Below are positions 56,263 to 64,000 of a stretch of 64,000 bases of DNA, piece after piece. Location: positions 62,001-126,000 of the forward strand of contig NZ_WTKP01000008.1 in assembly GCF_009793355.1 (NCBI RefSeq), in the 5' to 3' direction. This DNA comes from Vreelandella zhuhanensis (GTDB lineage: Bacteria > Pseudomonadota > Gammaproteobacteria > Pseudomonadales > Halomonadaceae). Position 1 is the first letter of the stretch; each line of letters starts with the position of its first letter. The translations under genes and the position numbers were made by a program. The notes beneath the pieces are model-generated. The model worked only from the letters and a program-made list of their open reading frames with translations. It was not told where the DNA came from and did no database searches.

Positions 56263-56363
56263 TGTTTTACCCATGCTAATACGGCGGGGCGCTTGATAGC
56301 CTTCATGGTGGCCAGGGTTGATGTATTTGAACACCGACCAGCGGGATCACGTCACGGTCTTTA

Positions 56364-56801
56364 TCACTTGATCGCCAGCAGTCTAAGCAGTTGAGGGCGC
56401 TGCTCATCGGTCAATAGGTCCGCCAATGTATAGCCATCCAGTACATGAAAGAATGCTTCCAGGGCTTCGGCCAACATGGGTCTGATGCGACATGCCCCGG
56501 TAATTACGCATTTATTCTGCTTGCCGAAGCATTCCACCAGCGCCAGGTCCTGCTCGGTGTCGCGTACCAGGGCGCCGATATTGATGTCTTCGGGCGCTCG
56601 CCCCAGCAGTAGCCCGCCTTGCTTGCCGCGTATTGCCTGTAGATACCCCTTGTGGTTGAGTTCTTGCACCACTTTCATCAAGTGATTACGGGAAATATCA
56701 TAGCGTTCGGCGATCTCGCGAATGGTCGAGCGTTCCTCGCCTTTCAAGGCCACGAAGAGCAGTACACGTAGGGAATAATCGGTATAGCGGGTGATATGCA
56801 T
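56364..56801 (-). CDS. nsrR: Rrf2-family NO-sensing repressor NsrR
   Basis: A 145-residue Rrf2 regulator with a winged helix (TIREIAERYDISRNHLMKVV) and the Fe-S cysteines C91, C98 and C104 in ECFGKQNKCVITGAC, the NsrR pattern (not IscR). It senses nitric oxide and derepresses denitrification and NO-defence genes. It sits 38 nt after ybaN on the same strand and about 1.1 kb from the nos cluster. Confidence 0.92.
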   Translation of the reverse strand: MHITRYTDYSLRVLLFVALKGEERSTIREIAERYDISRNHLMKVVQELNHKGYLQAIRGKQGGLLLGRAPEDINIGALVRDTEQDLALVECFGKQNKCVITGACRIRPMLAEALEAFFHVLDGYTLADLLTDEQRPQLLRLLAIK

Positions 56802-56839
56802 AATCTGGGTAACCTGTCATGCGAGAGGTAAAAGAGGTA

Positions 56840-57223
56840 TCAAGGAAGCTGAACCGTTGGCCGTGTCAACACGAAGGCGGCCACGGCGGTAAACAGGATA
56901 CCGGTAAGGGCCAGGACAGGCAGGGGCGAACCCACCATCATCAGCGTAACCCAGCTGACTATCAATAATGCACAGGCGGTATTTTTAGCGCGCCTGGGAA
57001 CGGCTCGCTGGTCGCGCCAGGCAAGCAGGATAGGGCCAAGCCGAGGATGTGTCCAAAGCCAGTTGGCCAATCTGGGCGAGCCTTTAGGCGCCGCCCAGGC
57101 GGCTACCAGCAAAAACGGCGTGGTAGGAAGCAGGGGTAAAACGATGCCCATGGCTCCCAGGCTGATGCACAAGAGGGCAAGGCATTGATAGAGTCGTGAG
57201 CACAAGGAGCGGGGTAGTAACAT
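56840..57223 (-). CDS. YbaN family (DUF454) membrane protein
   Basis: A 127-residue protein with three or four membrane segments and the family stretch LGAMGIVLPLLPTTPFLLVAAW, then RRAKNTACALLIV. Its function is unknown. It starts the ybaN-nsrR pair; an NsrR-like palindrome lies just upstream. Confidence 0.85.
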   Translation of the reverse strand: MLLPRSLCSRLYQCLALLCISLGAMGIVLPLLPTTPFLLVAAWAAPKGSPRLANWLWTHPRLGPILLAWRDQRAVPRRAKNTACALLIVSWVTLMMVGSPLPVLALTGILFTAVAAFVLTRPTVQLP

Positions 57224-57248
57224 GATGACGGCCTCCTTGGTTTTCTAT

Positions 57249-57271
57249 AAGGTGTATTGTAAATGAATATA
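57249..57271. promoter_or_regulatory. NsrR-box-like site in a divergent promoter region
   Basis: AAGGTGTAT-TGTAA-ATGAATATA follows the 9-5-9 layout of the NsrR consensus (AAGATGYAT half-sites); the left half matches 8 of 9 and the right half 6 of 9. It lies between ybaN-nsrR (minus) and the 134-residue gene (plus). Confidence 0.5.
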
Positions 57272-57347
57272 ATAAGCGAATGTTGCTTTTACAAGCTACC
57301 TGAACATGATTCGCTTACTCTTGTGATTTTCCTTCAAGGAGGCCCGA

Positions 57348-57752
57348 ATGGCTATTTCCAATTATGCTGACCTGCTGGCGGAAGCCCACCGTCAAACCGA
57401 GCCACAACGGCTGCTGTTCGTTCTGGCACGTGCCGAATTGCCCGACAGCCCCGACCAGGCACAGCGTGAGCGTTTCGAACAAGGCGAAGGCGGTGTGCTG
57501 GCCCCGGTACTCTGCGTGGACAAGACCCTCGAGGAGCTTAGCGACATGGCGGCTCTGGTTGAGGAATCACAAGGTACCGGCCAGGAATGGGACATCGTCT
57601 TCGTGGCCGCCCTGGCGGGTGATGGCGCCTTGCCTCCCAGCAGTGAAGAAGCGGAGCAGCCTTTGCAGCGCATGGTCGAGTCGATAAAGATGGGCAGCAT
57701 CGAAAACTTTTTGGCCTTCGATCGCCATGGCGAGGCAGTCAGCTTTCATTGA
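57348..57752 (+). CDS. Conserved hypothetical protein near nos/nsrR
   Basis: A 134-residue acidic soluble protein: LLAEAHRQTEPQRLLFVLAR, then VDKTLEELSDMAALVEES and WDIVFVAALAG. As I recall, relatives are often labelled ribonucleotide reductase subunit alpha, which I consider a mislabel because the chain is far too short and lacks catalytic cysteines. RBS AAGGAGG. Expression may be NsrR-controlled by the box upstream. Confidence 0.75.
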   Translation: MAISNYADLLAEAHRQTEPQRLLFVLARAELPDSPDQAQRERFEQGEGGVLAPVLCVDKTLEELSDMAALVEESQGTGQEWDIVFVAALAGDGALPPSSEEAEQPLQRMVESIKMGSIENFLAFDRHGEAVSFH

Positions 57753-57808
57753 CCTTTTCAATTTATACCAAACCGGATGAGGCAAGTTAACGGAAGGGGT
57801 TGGCGCTG

Positions 57809-57910
57809 ATGTTTCAGGACACCTTGCTCGCCGACCTCACCGTCGAATTACCCAGCGCCGTGCGCCTGCAGCGCCTTGTCTGGCGTCTGGGTGTCAAAGG
57901 GGTGCTATGA
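57809..57910 (+). CDS. 33-residue frame resembling the start of a DUF542 (ScdA/RIC) protein
   Basis: The peptide MFQDTLLADLTVELPSAVRL recalls the N-terminal helix of iron-sulfur repair proteins (DUF542), which lead into a CCGG motif; here it ends instead after RLVWRLGVKGVL. AAGGGG lies 9 nt before the ATG. It may be a truncated remnant or a small gene; the match is by eye and weak. Confidence 0.3.
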   Translation: MFQDTLLADLTVELPSAVRLQRLVWRLGVKGVL

Positions 57911-57923
57911 AAGTGGCGCAAGG

Positions 57924-58445
57924 CTAGTGGCCGTTCAACTCCCCGCGTCCCAGCTGTCCCAGCAATTCCAGATCGATATCCCCATAGGCGATCACCTCGC
58001 CGCCATACGTCTTGCGGAAGGCTTCGGCAGCGGCATGCTCGGCGAAGGACGCCAAGGTGTGCCCCATGCTGCCGCGACGTTCGTGGCCGATCACATACCA
58101 GGCTTCGCTGGCCAGGGTGAAGGCGTCATCCTCTGGTGCTGTCCAGGGGGTCACACCGATATCATGAACATAGGCATGTGAAAGACGTGTCTCGTTTTCC
58201 GGCTGTTGCAGAAAGACGAAAAGCTCCATGGTGGAGCAGAACTTGAGCGGCGTTTGCTGGCCCTGCACGAAGGCCTCGCCCTTGGGTCCGGGGTGCTCGC
58301 TGATCAGCATGCCGCATACATGACAGCTATCGCCCGATTCGATGGGAACAGGTTCAGCCAGGGTGTCGGGTTCTGGCTCGCTGCAGCCGGCAAGCAGCAA
58401 CAGGGCGAGCAGGCTGATCAGCAACAGCGAAATGCGTCGAGTCAT
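57924..58445 (-). CDS. nosL: Copper chaperone lipoprotein NosL
   Basis: A 173-residue lipoprotein: lipobox LLLAGC, then the copper motif SCHVCGMLIS and the family segment KFCSTMELFVF. NosL delivers Cu(I) for the copper centres of N2O reductase. It ends the nosRZDFYL order, 24 nt after nosY. Confidence 0.93.
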   Translation of the reverse strand: MTRRISLLLISLLALLLLAGCSEPEPDTLAEPVPIESGDSCHVCGMLISEHPGPKGEAFVQGQQTPLKFCSTMELFVFLQQPENETRLSHAYVHDIGVTPWTAPEDDAFTLASEAWYVIGHERRGSMGHTLASFAEHAAAEAFRKTYGGEVIAYGDIDLELLGQLGRGELNGH

Positions 58446-58469
58446 GGTGATAGTCCAAATGTATTCGGC

Positions 58470-59294
58470 TCAAGCCGGTCGATGGCGAAAACGCAGGATG
58501 GCCAGGCCCAAAGGCACCAGTATCCAGGCGAAGAGAATCGGTATCAATACCGCCGGGCGGAAGGCGCCTCCCTGGGCAATGGAGGTAACGCCACTCACAC
58601 TACGAGCTGCTTCGAAGCCGGCCAGGTTGATCAGCCGAAAGCACTCGGTGGGATTGAGCAGCAATAGCCAGGGAAGCCAGTCACCGCCTTGCTTGACGCT
58701 GACCAGCAAGGCGAGCAAACCAAGGTCGAAGACCAGTACGAACAGGAACCAGACGACCAGCGCCAGGCCGGCGGCCCGAGCCTTTTCGGTAACCGAAACG
58801 CTGATCAGGTAGGCGAAGGCGATGAACACCCAGCCCAGCAGAACGCTGCTGAGAATCAGCAGGCCCATGCCACCGGCGAGTTCAGCAATGTCGACTCCCT
58901 CGGCACCCAATGCCACCACCACCCCGGCGATACCGAAGCCGAGGACCGTGGCCACGCCCAGAATCAATCCATGCCCCAGAAACTTGCCCAGCAATAATGA
59001 AGTGCGGCTCAGCGGGTAGGTGAGCAGCAGCAGCAGGGTGCCGGCCTCCTGCTCGCCGACCACGGCGTCATACGCCAGTAGCAGGGCGATCAACGGAATC
59101 AGAAAGACCGCCAGGGTCGAGAGGCTGGTCAGGGTGGTGGCAAGCGATGTGAATCCCAGACCGCCGCTGGCGGCGGCACCGAACCAGGCAATTCCCACGG
59201 CGAGCGCCGCCAGCACCAGAGCGATGGCCAGCACCCAGCGGTTACGCAGGCCGTCGCGAAACTCCTTGCCTGCGATGGTCAGAATAGCCTTCAT
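58470..59294 (-). CDS. nosY: NosY membrane permease
   Basis: A 274-residue ABC-2 type permease with six membrane segments (for example LATTLTSLSTLAVFLIPLIA). With NosF and NosD it forms the complex that matures the CuZ site of NosZ. It overlaps nosF by 4 nt. Confidence 0.93.
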   Translation of the reverse strand: MKAILTIAGKEFRDGLRNRWVLAIALVLAALAVGIAWFGAAASGGLGFTSLATTLTSLSTLAVFLIPLIALLLAYDAVVGEQEAGTLLLLLTYPLSRTSLLLGKFLGHGLILGVATVLGFGIAGVVVALGAEGVDIAELAGGMGLLILSSVLLGWVFIAFAYLISVSVTEKARAAGLALVVWFLFVLVFDLGLLALLVSVKQGGDWLPWLLLLNPTECFRLINLAGFEAARSVSGVTSIAQGGAFRPAVLIPILFAWILVPLGLAILRFRHRPA

Positions 59295-60226
59295 GAGATA
59301 ACTCCTAGTTCTTCGGGAGCGCGCCGGGCCGAAAAATGCGTATAAAGATGCTCAAGGGTCGGCGGCAATAGCTCGATGTCCTCGACCCTGGGATCGGCGG
59401 TGAGGTGGCGCAGTGCCGCGAGTTTGGCATCGACGGGAACCGAGAAGGTGACACCATGCTTCTTGTGATCAACAGCCTGGATACGCGGGTCATCCCAGCC
59501 GTGGCGCCAGGCGTCTCCTTCCAGGGAGCCTCGGGCGTGAATGATGAGGGGCAGCTGCGCTTCGGCGCGCAGCTCCGCCATGTTACCCATGGCCAGGCGA
59601 CGTCCCCCGCCCAGAATCAGGGCGCGGTCGATATAGGGCTCTACGCCGGGCAATACATGCGAGGAAAGCAGTACGGTGCAGCCCCGGTCGCGCAAGTCTC
59701 TCACTGTCTCGTAGAAGTCACGCGTCGCTGCGGGATCGAGGCCGGTAGTTGGCTCATCGAGCAGCAATAATTGCGGCTCGCCGAGTAGCGCCTGAGCCAG
59801 CCCAAGGCGCTGGCGCATGCCTTTGGAGTAGGTCTTGACGCGCCGGTCGGCGGCGCTCGATAGCCCTACCCGCTCGAGCAGTTCGTCGACTTGGGCGCGT
59901 GCCACCCGTTTGAGCCGGGCGAAATACGCCAGGACTTCTCGCCCGCTGAGCTGGTCGTAAAAACTGACGTTCTCCGGCAGGTAGCCCAGGCGGCGACGCA
60001 GTGTCTCGGCATGAGGGCCGGCAGGTGCGCCGCCGAGCACCGAGACGCTACCCCTGTCCGGGGCGATCAAGCCGAGAATCAGGTGCATGGTAGTGGTCTT
60101 GCCCGCGCCATTGTGGCCGAGCAAGGCCAGTACTTCGCCCTGGCTGACCGAGAGATCGAGCGCATCGATGCGTGTCAGGTCGCCGTGATGTTTGGTCACG
60201 CGCTGGAAGTCGATCACCGGGGTCAT
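59291..60226 (-). CDS. nosF: NosF ABC transporter ATPase
   Basis: A 311-residue ATPase: Walker A GHNGAGKTT, signature YSKGMRQRLGLAQAL, Walker B LLLLDEPTTGLDP, H-switch LLSSHVLPG. It powers NosDFY. Overlaps of 4 nt at both ends (nosD and nosY) show tight translational coupling. Confidence 0.94.
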   Translation of the reverse strand: MTPVIDFQRVTKHHGDLTRIDALDLSVSQGEVLALLGHNGAGKTTTMHLILGLIAPDRGSVSVLGGAPAGPHAETLRRRLGYLPENVSFYDQLSGREVLAYFARLKRVARAQVDELLERVGLSSAADRRVKTYSKGMRQRLGLAQALLGEPQLLLLDEPTTGLDPAATRDFYETVRDLRDRGCTVLLSSHVLPGVEPYIDRALILGGGRRLAMGNMAELRAEAQLPLIIHARGSLEGDAWRHGWDDPRIQAVDHKKHGVTFSVPVDAKLAALRHLTADPRVEDIELLPPTLEHLYTHFSARRAPEELGVIS

Positions 60227-61530
60227 GTGTCGGCGTCTCCGAAGTGAGGGTCTGTCATCAAGGGGGCGCTATCGCGTACACCTTGGGGGCGAAACACCGG
60301 GAATTGACGCTGCACCCAACGCAAGGCCAGCACGGTCGGGCTGTCCATCAGTAGCCGGGCCGCGGGATAGCGCCACAACAGGCGGTCCATGGCATCGTTG
60401 GGTTCGAAGGGCGTATCGCCAATACCATCCTCGGTAAGGTCCCAGCCCAGGTAATTGCTCCAGTAATTGCCGCGACCGTCCTTTGACCACTCTTGCAGGC
60501 GAGTCGCCACGTACATCACTTGCTGACGGTTATCGATAAAGGCGTTGCCTACCACGACGTTGTCTTCCGAACCGGCGGTCAGGTGAATGCCGATGTCACT
60601 GTGGGCGAAACGGTTGCCTTCGAAACGATTGTATTGAGAGTTATAGACGAACAACGCCTTGCCTTCGCCGCCACTGACTAGTCCTTGGCCGGCAGCATCG
60701 CGGCGCTGCTGTATGCCTTCGACCCGGTTGTCGCGCAGCAGCGAGTGGGTAATGTTGTTCATCAAGATGCCGTAGTGGCGGTCGTTTTGTGAACGGTTAC
60801 CGATCACCGTCAAACGCTTGGACTGCATCAAGGCATAACCGGTGCGGGTGTCGCGGGTCAGGTTGTTTTCCAGGTGGTTGTCGTGGGCGTACATGTAGTG
60901 CACGCCGTAGCGTAGATCCTGCATGTGATTGTCGCGCAGTATGCTATCGCGACTGGTATCGATGTAGATACCGTCACGCACCCGGCGGATATCGTTACCT
61001 TCCACCAACACGCTGCTGACGCTAAACAGATGAATGCCGTTGCCTCGGTCCTGAGAGCGCAGCGTTTCATCGCCTCGAATGACATTGTCGATTACCTGGA
61101 CATCGGCGACGGCGTCGAGGCGAATACCGAAGCCCGGCCCGGAAAGGCGGTTGCCTTGAATGAGGCTGCCGGTGGCATCGGGTTGCACCAGGATGCCGGC
61201 ATCCATCTCGGTCAGATCCTGGCCCCAGTTTTCAATCACTAGATCGGCCAGCACGCTGTTCGGAGCAGAGAGTGTCACGGCATGGCCTTCGCCAAGCCCA
61301 TCGATCACCGCAACGCCTTCGGCTGTCAGCGACAGGCTGCGGTCAATCACTATCGAACCGGGATAGCGACCCTCGGGTAAGCGGATATGGTCGCCATCGG
61401 TGGCTTGCTCGATCAGCGGCTGGAGCGGTTCGCCGGGAACGCCACGCCACTCTGCCGCCTGCACGGGCAAGCCTATCAAGAAGGCCGCCACCACGAGGGT
61501 GGTGGCGGCAAGAATAACTATGCGAAGCAT
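60223..61530 (-). CDS. nosD: NosD periplasmic copper-site maturation protein
   Basis: A 435-residue exported protein with a right-handed beta-helix made of repeated NxI/V coils (for example GIHLFSVSSVLVEGNDIRR). The signal peptide is MLRIVILAATTLVVAAFLIG, cut near QAA. The start is preferred over longer frames because of GGGAG upstream. NosD binds apo-NosZ and NosL on the outer face. It follows nosZ by 47 nt. Confidence 0.93.
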   Translation of the reverse strand: MLRIVILAATTLVVAAFLIGLPVQAAEWRGVPGEPLQPLIEQATDGDHIRLPEGRYPGSIVIDRSLSLTAEGVAVIDGLGEGHAVTLSAPNSVLADLVIENWGQDLTEMDAGILVQPDATGSLIQGNRLSGPGFGIRLDAVADVQVIDNVIRGDETLRSQDRGNGIHLFSVSSVLVEGNDIRRVRDGIYIDTSRDSILRDNHMQDLRYGVHYMYAHDNHLENNLTRDTRTGYALMQSKRLTVIGNRSQNDRHYGILMNNITHSLLRDNRVEGIQQRRDAAGQGLVSGGEGKALFVYNSQYNRFEGNRFAHSDIGIHLTAGSEDNVVVGNAFIDNRQQVMYVATRLQEWSKDGRGNYWSNYLGWDLTEDGIGDTPFEPNDAMDRLLWRYPAARLLMDSPTVLALRWVQRQFPVFRPQGVRDSAPLMTDPHFGDADT

Positions 61531-61577
61531 GAGGACTCCCTTATAGCCCGAGGCCGAATGTCCGGCCCCGGGTGCCA

Positions 61578-63452
61578 TCAAGCCTTCTCGACCAGCATGC
61601 GGCCGGTCATCTCCATGTGCATGGCGTGACAGAACCATGAACAGTAGTACCAGTACACCCCGGCCTTGTCGGCAGTGAAGGTGACGCTGGAGGTCTGCTG
61701 CGGACTGATCTCCATGGAGGCACCATGGTTGACCATGACGAAGCCATGGGTCAGATCCTCGATCTGGTCGAGGTTGGTGACCACCACAGTGACCTCATCG
61801 CCCTGCCTGACCTTAAATTCGCTCAAGCCGAACTGCGGCGCAATGGAGGTCATGTAAACCCGTACCTTGTTACCATCCCGTATGACCTTGTTGTCGCCCT
61901 CCAAGGTGACGCCGTCGGCCTTGGCCATGGCCACGGTCTCGGCGAAGAAGGGATCGTCACGCTTCCACACCCGGCTCGGGCTGAGCTGGTCGGCGCGCAT
62001 CAGGATACAGTCGTGGGGCTCGGCGAAGGTGGGGCCGTCGTGCACCAGTTTCATCTCTTCGCCGGAGATATCGATCAGTTGGTCGTTTTCCGGGTGCAAC
62101 GGGCCCACCGGCAGGAAGCGGTCCTTGGAAAACTTGCTTAATACCACCAGCCATTTGCCGTCGGCATCGCGGGATTCGGTGAGGCTGGCATGGTTGTGCC
62201 CCGGCTGGTAATGCACATCGAGCTTCTGGCGCAGGTAGTTGACGTCTTCGCCGTTGTAGTGGCGAATAGCGTCCTCGATGTTCCACTTGGCGACCTGGCT
62301 GTCGATGAACAGGGTGGTGTAGGCGTTGCCGCGGCCGTCGTAGGTGGTATGCAGCGGCCCCAGGCCCAGCTCCGGTTCGCCGACAACGGTATCGCGCGGC
62401 TCGATGGCATCATTGAACAGATCGGGAAGCGTGTCGATGGCGATGATGGTGCAGGTGGGCGAGAGCTTGCCGTTGGCGATGAAGTACTTGCCGTCCGGCG
62501 AGGTATTCAGGCCGTGGGGGTTCTTGGGCACCGGGATGTAGCGGGTCAGCTTCGAGCCCTTGCGACCGTCGAGTACCGGCACTTCGCTGTCGCCCAAGGT
62601 CTCGAACTGGCCGGCTTCCACTGCGGCCTCGATGGCATTGACATCGAATACCACCACCCAGTCGCGCTCGGCGCGCATGGTGTCGGCCAGCGTCATGCCC
62701 TTCTCGGAGTTGTAGCAGGTGGACGCCACGAAGCGCCCGGTATAGTCGGCGTCGGTGTTATCCAGGTTGCCGTCGACGATCACCTGCCAGGCGACGTCCA
62801 TGCTCTCGGCATCGATGGCATTGAACATGGTCCAGTAGTTGTCCGGCGTCTCCAGGTCGCGGCCATCGTTGATCTGGGGAATCGGCAGCTCGGCGTTGGC
62901 GAAAACGTACTTGGTATAAGGCACCTTCTGCAGGCGTAGCCCATGGATCGCCTGAACGTTGGGGATGGTGGTGATCTTGTCCGTTTTCATGATGTCGAGA
63001 CGGATGCGCGCCACCCGGGTGTTGGCCTTGTCGTTGATGAACAAGTACTTGCCGTCGTAGCTGCCGTCGGTCATCGAGACATGCGGGTGGTGGCAGTCGC
63101 CATTGAGGAAACGCGCCGAGTCGCCCAGGATCCGCTTGGACTCATTGGTGATGCCCCAGCCGGTGGCGCTGTCGACATTAAACACCGGGATGCGCATCAG
63201 CTCGCGCATGGAGGGAACGCCCAGTATTCGCACTTCCCCTTGGTGGCCGCCGCTCCAGAAACCGTAGTATTCATCGAGTTCGCCGGGAGCGATCTCGATC
63301 CCATTCTCCCCCGCCGCTCGGGCTTGTTGGCTATTAAGCAGGGCGCCAGCACCGAAACCGCTGGCCAAGCCTGCGCCGGCTACGCCGGTAACGGCACTGT
63401 TACGTAGAAAGTGGCGCCGGCCAATGTCCTTGATGGTCTTCTTGTCGCTCAT
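61578..63452 (-). CDS. nosZ: Nitrous oxide reductase (clade I)
   Basis: NosZ reduces N2O to N2, the last step of denitrification, in the periplasm. The 624-residue chain has a Tat signal ([13 protein letters not shown]), the seven-bladed propeller with the CuZ histidines (including [14 protein letters not shown] and HTTYDGRG) and the CuA cupredoxin domain at the end ([12 protein letters not shown]). A Tat signal and a nosR partner mark clade I. Confidence 0.97.
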   Translation of the reverse strand: MSDKKTIKDIGRRHFLRNSAVTGVAGAGLASGFGAGALLNSQQARAAGENGIEIAPGELDEYYGFWSGGHQGEVRILGVPSMRELMRIPVFNVDSATGWGITNESKRILGDSARFLNGDCHHPHVSMTDGSYDGKYLFINDKANTRVARIRLDIMKTDKITTIPNVQAIHGLRLQKVPYTKYVFANAELPIPQINDGRDLETPDNYWTMFNAIDAESMDVAWQVIVDGNLDNTDADYTGRFVASTCYNSEKGMTLADTMRAERDWVVVFDVNAIEAAVEAGQFETLGDSEVPVLDGRKGSKLTRYIPVPKNPHGLNTSPDGKYFIANGKLSPTCTIIAIDTLPDLFNDAIEPRDTVVGEPELGLGPLHTTYDGRGNAYTTLFIDSQVAKWNIEDAIRHYNGEDVNYLRQKLDVHYQPGHNHASLTESRDADGKWLVVLSKFSKDRFLPVGPLHPENDQLIDISGEEMKLVHDGPTFAEPHDCILMRADQLSPSRVWKRDDPFFAETVAMAKADGVTLEGDNKVIRDGNKVRVYMTSIAPQFGLSEFKVRQGDEVTVVVTNLDQIEDLTHGFVMVNHGASMEISPQQTSSVTFTADKAGVYWYYCSWFCHAMHMEMTGRMLVEKA

Positions 63453-63455
63453 GAC

Positions 63456-64000
63456 TTACTCCTCTTGATGCGTCGGGATTCGCTGCAGTTTGCGGTTTCC
63501 GGCATTGCCGGGGTCGAACGTCTCGGTACCATCCGGGTTGCCGGCCAGGCGTGACGCTTTTTCATAACGCTTGCGGCGTTTGATCATTGGTGGACAGCGT
63601 TGGTCGTCCCAATAGTTGACTTGGCAGTCGAGACAGTAATGACACTCGTTGGCGTTGATGCGCCCATCGGGATGGATGGCACCGACTTCGCATTCGTTGG
63701 CACAAATCTGACAGGGTGTACCGCAGCTGCCGCGATGGCGTTTGAGCCAGTCGAACAGGCGCAGGCGGGCGGGAATCGCCAGACCGGCACCCAACGGGCA
63801 AATGTAGCGACAGTAGAACTTGTGGTTGAAGGCTGAGATCGCCACCAAGCCCACGGCATAGAGCAAAAAGCCCCAGTCGCGCTGGAAGCGCAGGGTGATC
63901 GCGGTCTTGAACGGCTCCACTTCGGCATAGCGCTCGGCGGTACCCAGGGAATGCAGGGAAACAGCGAACAGCGCCAGTAGAATGATGTACTTGATCGCCC
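63456..64000 (-). CDS. nosR: NosR, C-terminal part (5' end outside window)
   Basis: The frame is open to the right edge of the window. It reads membrane segments (IKYIILLALFAVSLHSLG and GFLLYAVGLVAISAF), a flavodoxin-quinol oxidase-like C-terminus with CRYICPLGAG, and two [4Fe-4S]-type cysteine clusters (CGTPCQICANEC and CHYCLDCQ) ending near KRRKR. NosR is the membrane electron donor for NosZ. Its stop lies 3 nt before the nosZ start. Confidence 0.93.
   Translation of the reverse strand, partial: AIKYIILLALFAVSLHSLGTAERYAEVEPFKTAITLRFQRDWGFLLYAVGLVAISAFNHKFYCRYICPLGAGLAIPARLRLFDWLKRHRGSCGTPCQICANECEVGAIHPDGRINANECHYCLDCQVNYWDDQRCPPMIKRRKRYEKASRLAGNPDGTETFDPGNAGNRKLQRIPTHQEE

Overview
The window is a piece of a gammaproteobacterial chromosome, most likely from the Halomonadaceae (Halomonas-like). 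This rests on gene order and protein style (complete str/S10/spc/alpha ribosomal order, znuCBA, ntrBC, nos and phn clusters, moderately high GC); no 16S gene is present, so the placement is inference. No rRNA or tRNA gene was seen.

Region 1 (1-16.6 kb, + strand) is the ribosomal superoperon: the 3' two thirds of fusA, tufA with its terminator, a perfect-consensus promoter, then rpsJ-rplC-rplD-rplW-rplB-rpsS-rplV-rpsC-rplP-rpmC-rpsQ, rplN-rplX-rplE-rpsN-rpsH-rplF-rplR-rpsE-rpmD-rplO-secY-rpmJ, and rpsM-rpsK-rpsD-rpoA-rplQ, closed by a strong terminator. Region 2 (16.8-25.2 kb) holds a penicillin-binding carboxypeptidase with a SPOR domain, a DMT transporter, thiE, a glyoxalase I, a cupin protein and a zinc-uptake operon (a small His-rich membrane peptide, then znuC-znuB-znuA) behind a Zur-box-like palindrome. 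Region 3 (25.2-30 kb) is a nitrogen-control locus: glnA and ntrB-ntrC, each with NtrC-type sites and a sigma-54 promoter, plus an array of 21-bp repeats before ntrB.

Region 4 (30-44 kb) carries ChaN, an esterase, argE, an ABC/FtsX/AttH export-type operon, an amidase, a four-part SDR-SPW-VKOR-SPW fusion and a DUF3422 protein containing a fresh 27-bp duplication. Region 5 (44-53.2 kb) is accessory in character. It contains an IscB RNA-guided nuclease gene with a clearly foldable omega-RNA upstream and no transposase, inserted against the start codon of a lytic transglycosylase lipoprotein. It also has a HAD phosphatase with phnDCEE, a PAP2 phosphatase next to a collapsed glycosyltransferase remnant, and a stand-alone TnpB-type gene bracketed by 25-bp direct repeats. 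Region 6 (53.2-64 kb) holds an HPF/cold-shock fusion, a flavin reductase, chrA, ybaN-nsrR and the nitrous oxide reductase cluster nosR(partial)-Z-D-F-Y-L.

Together the genes describe a denitrification-capable bacterium (last step N2O to N2, NO-sensing by NsrR) with classical Ntr control of glutamine synthetase. The most noteworthy content is the pair of RNA-guided nuclease genes (IscB and TnpB) about 7 kb apart, followed by the regulatory architecture of the glnA/ntrBC locus.
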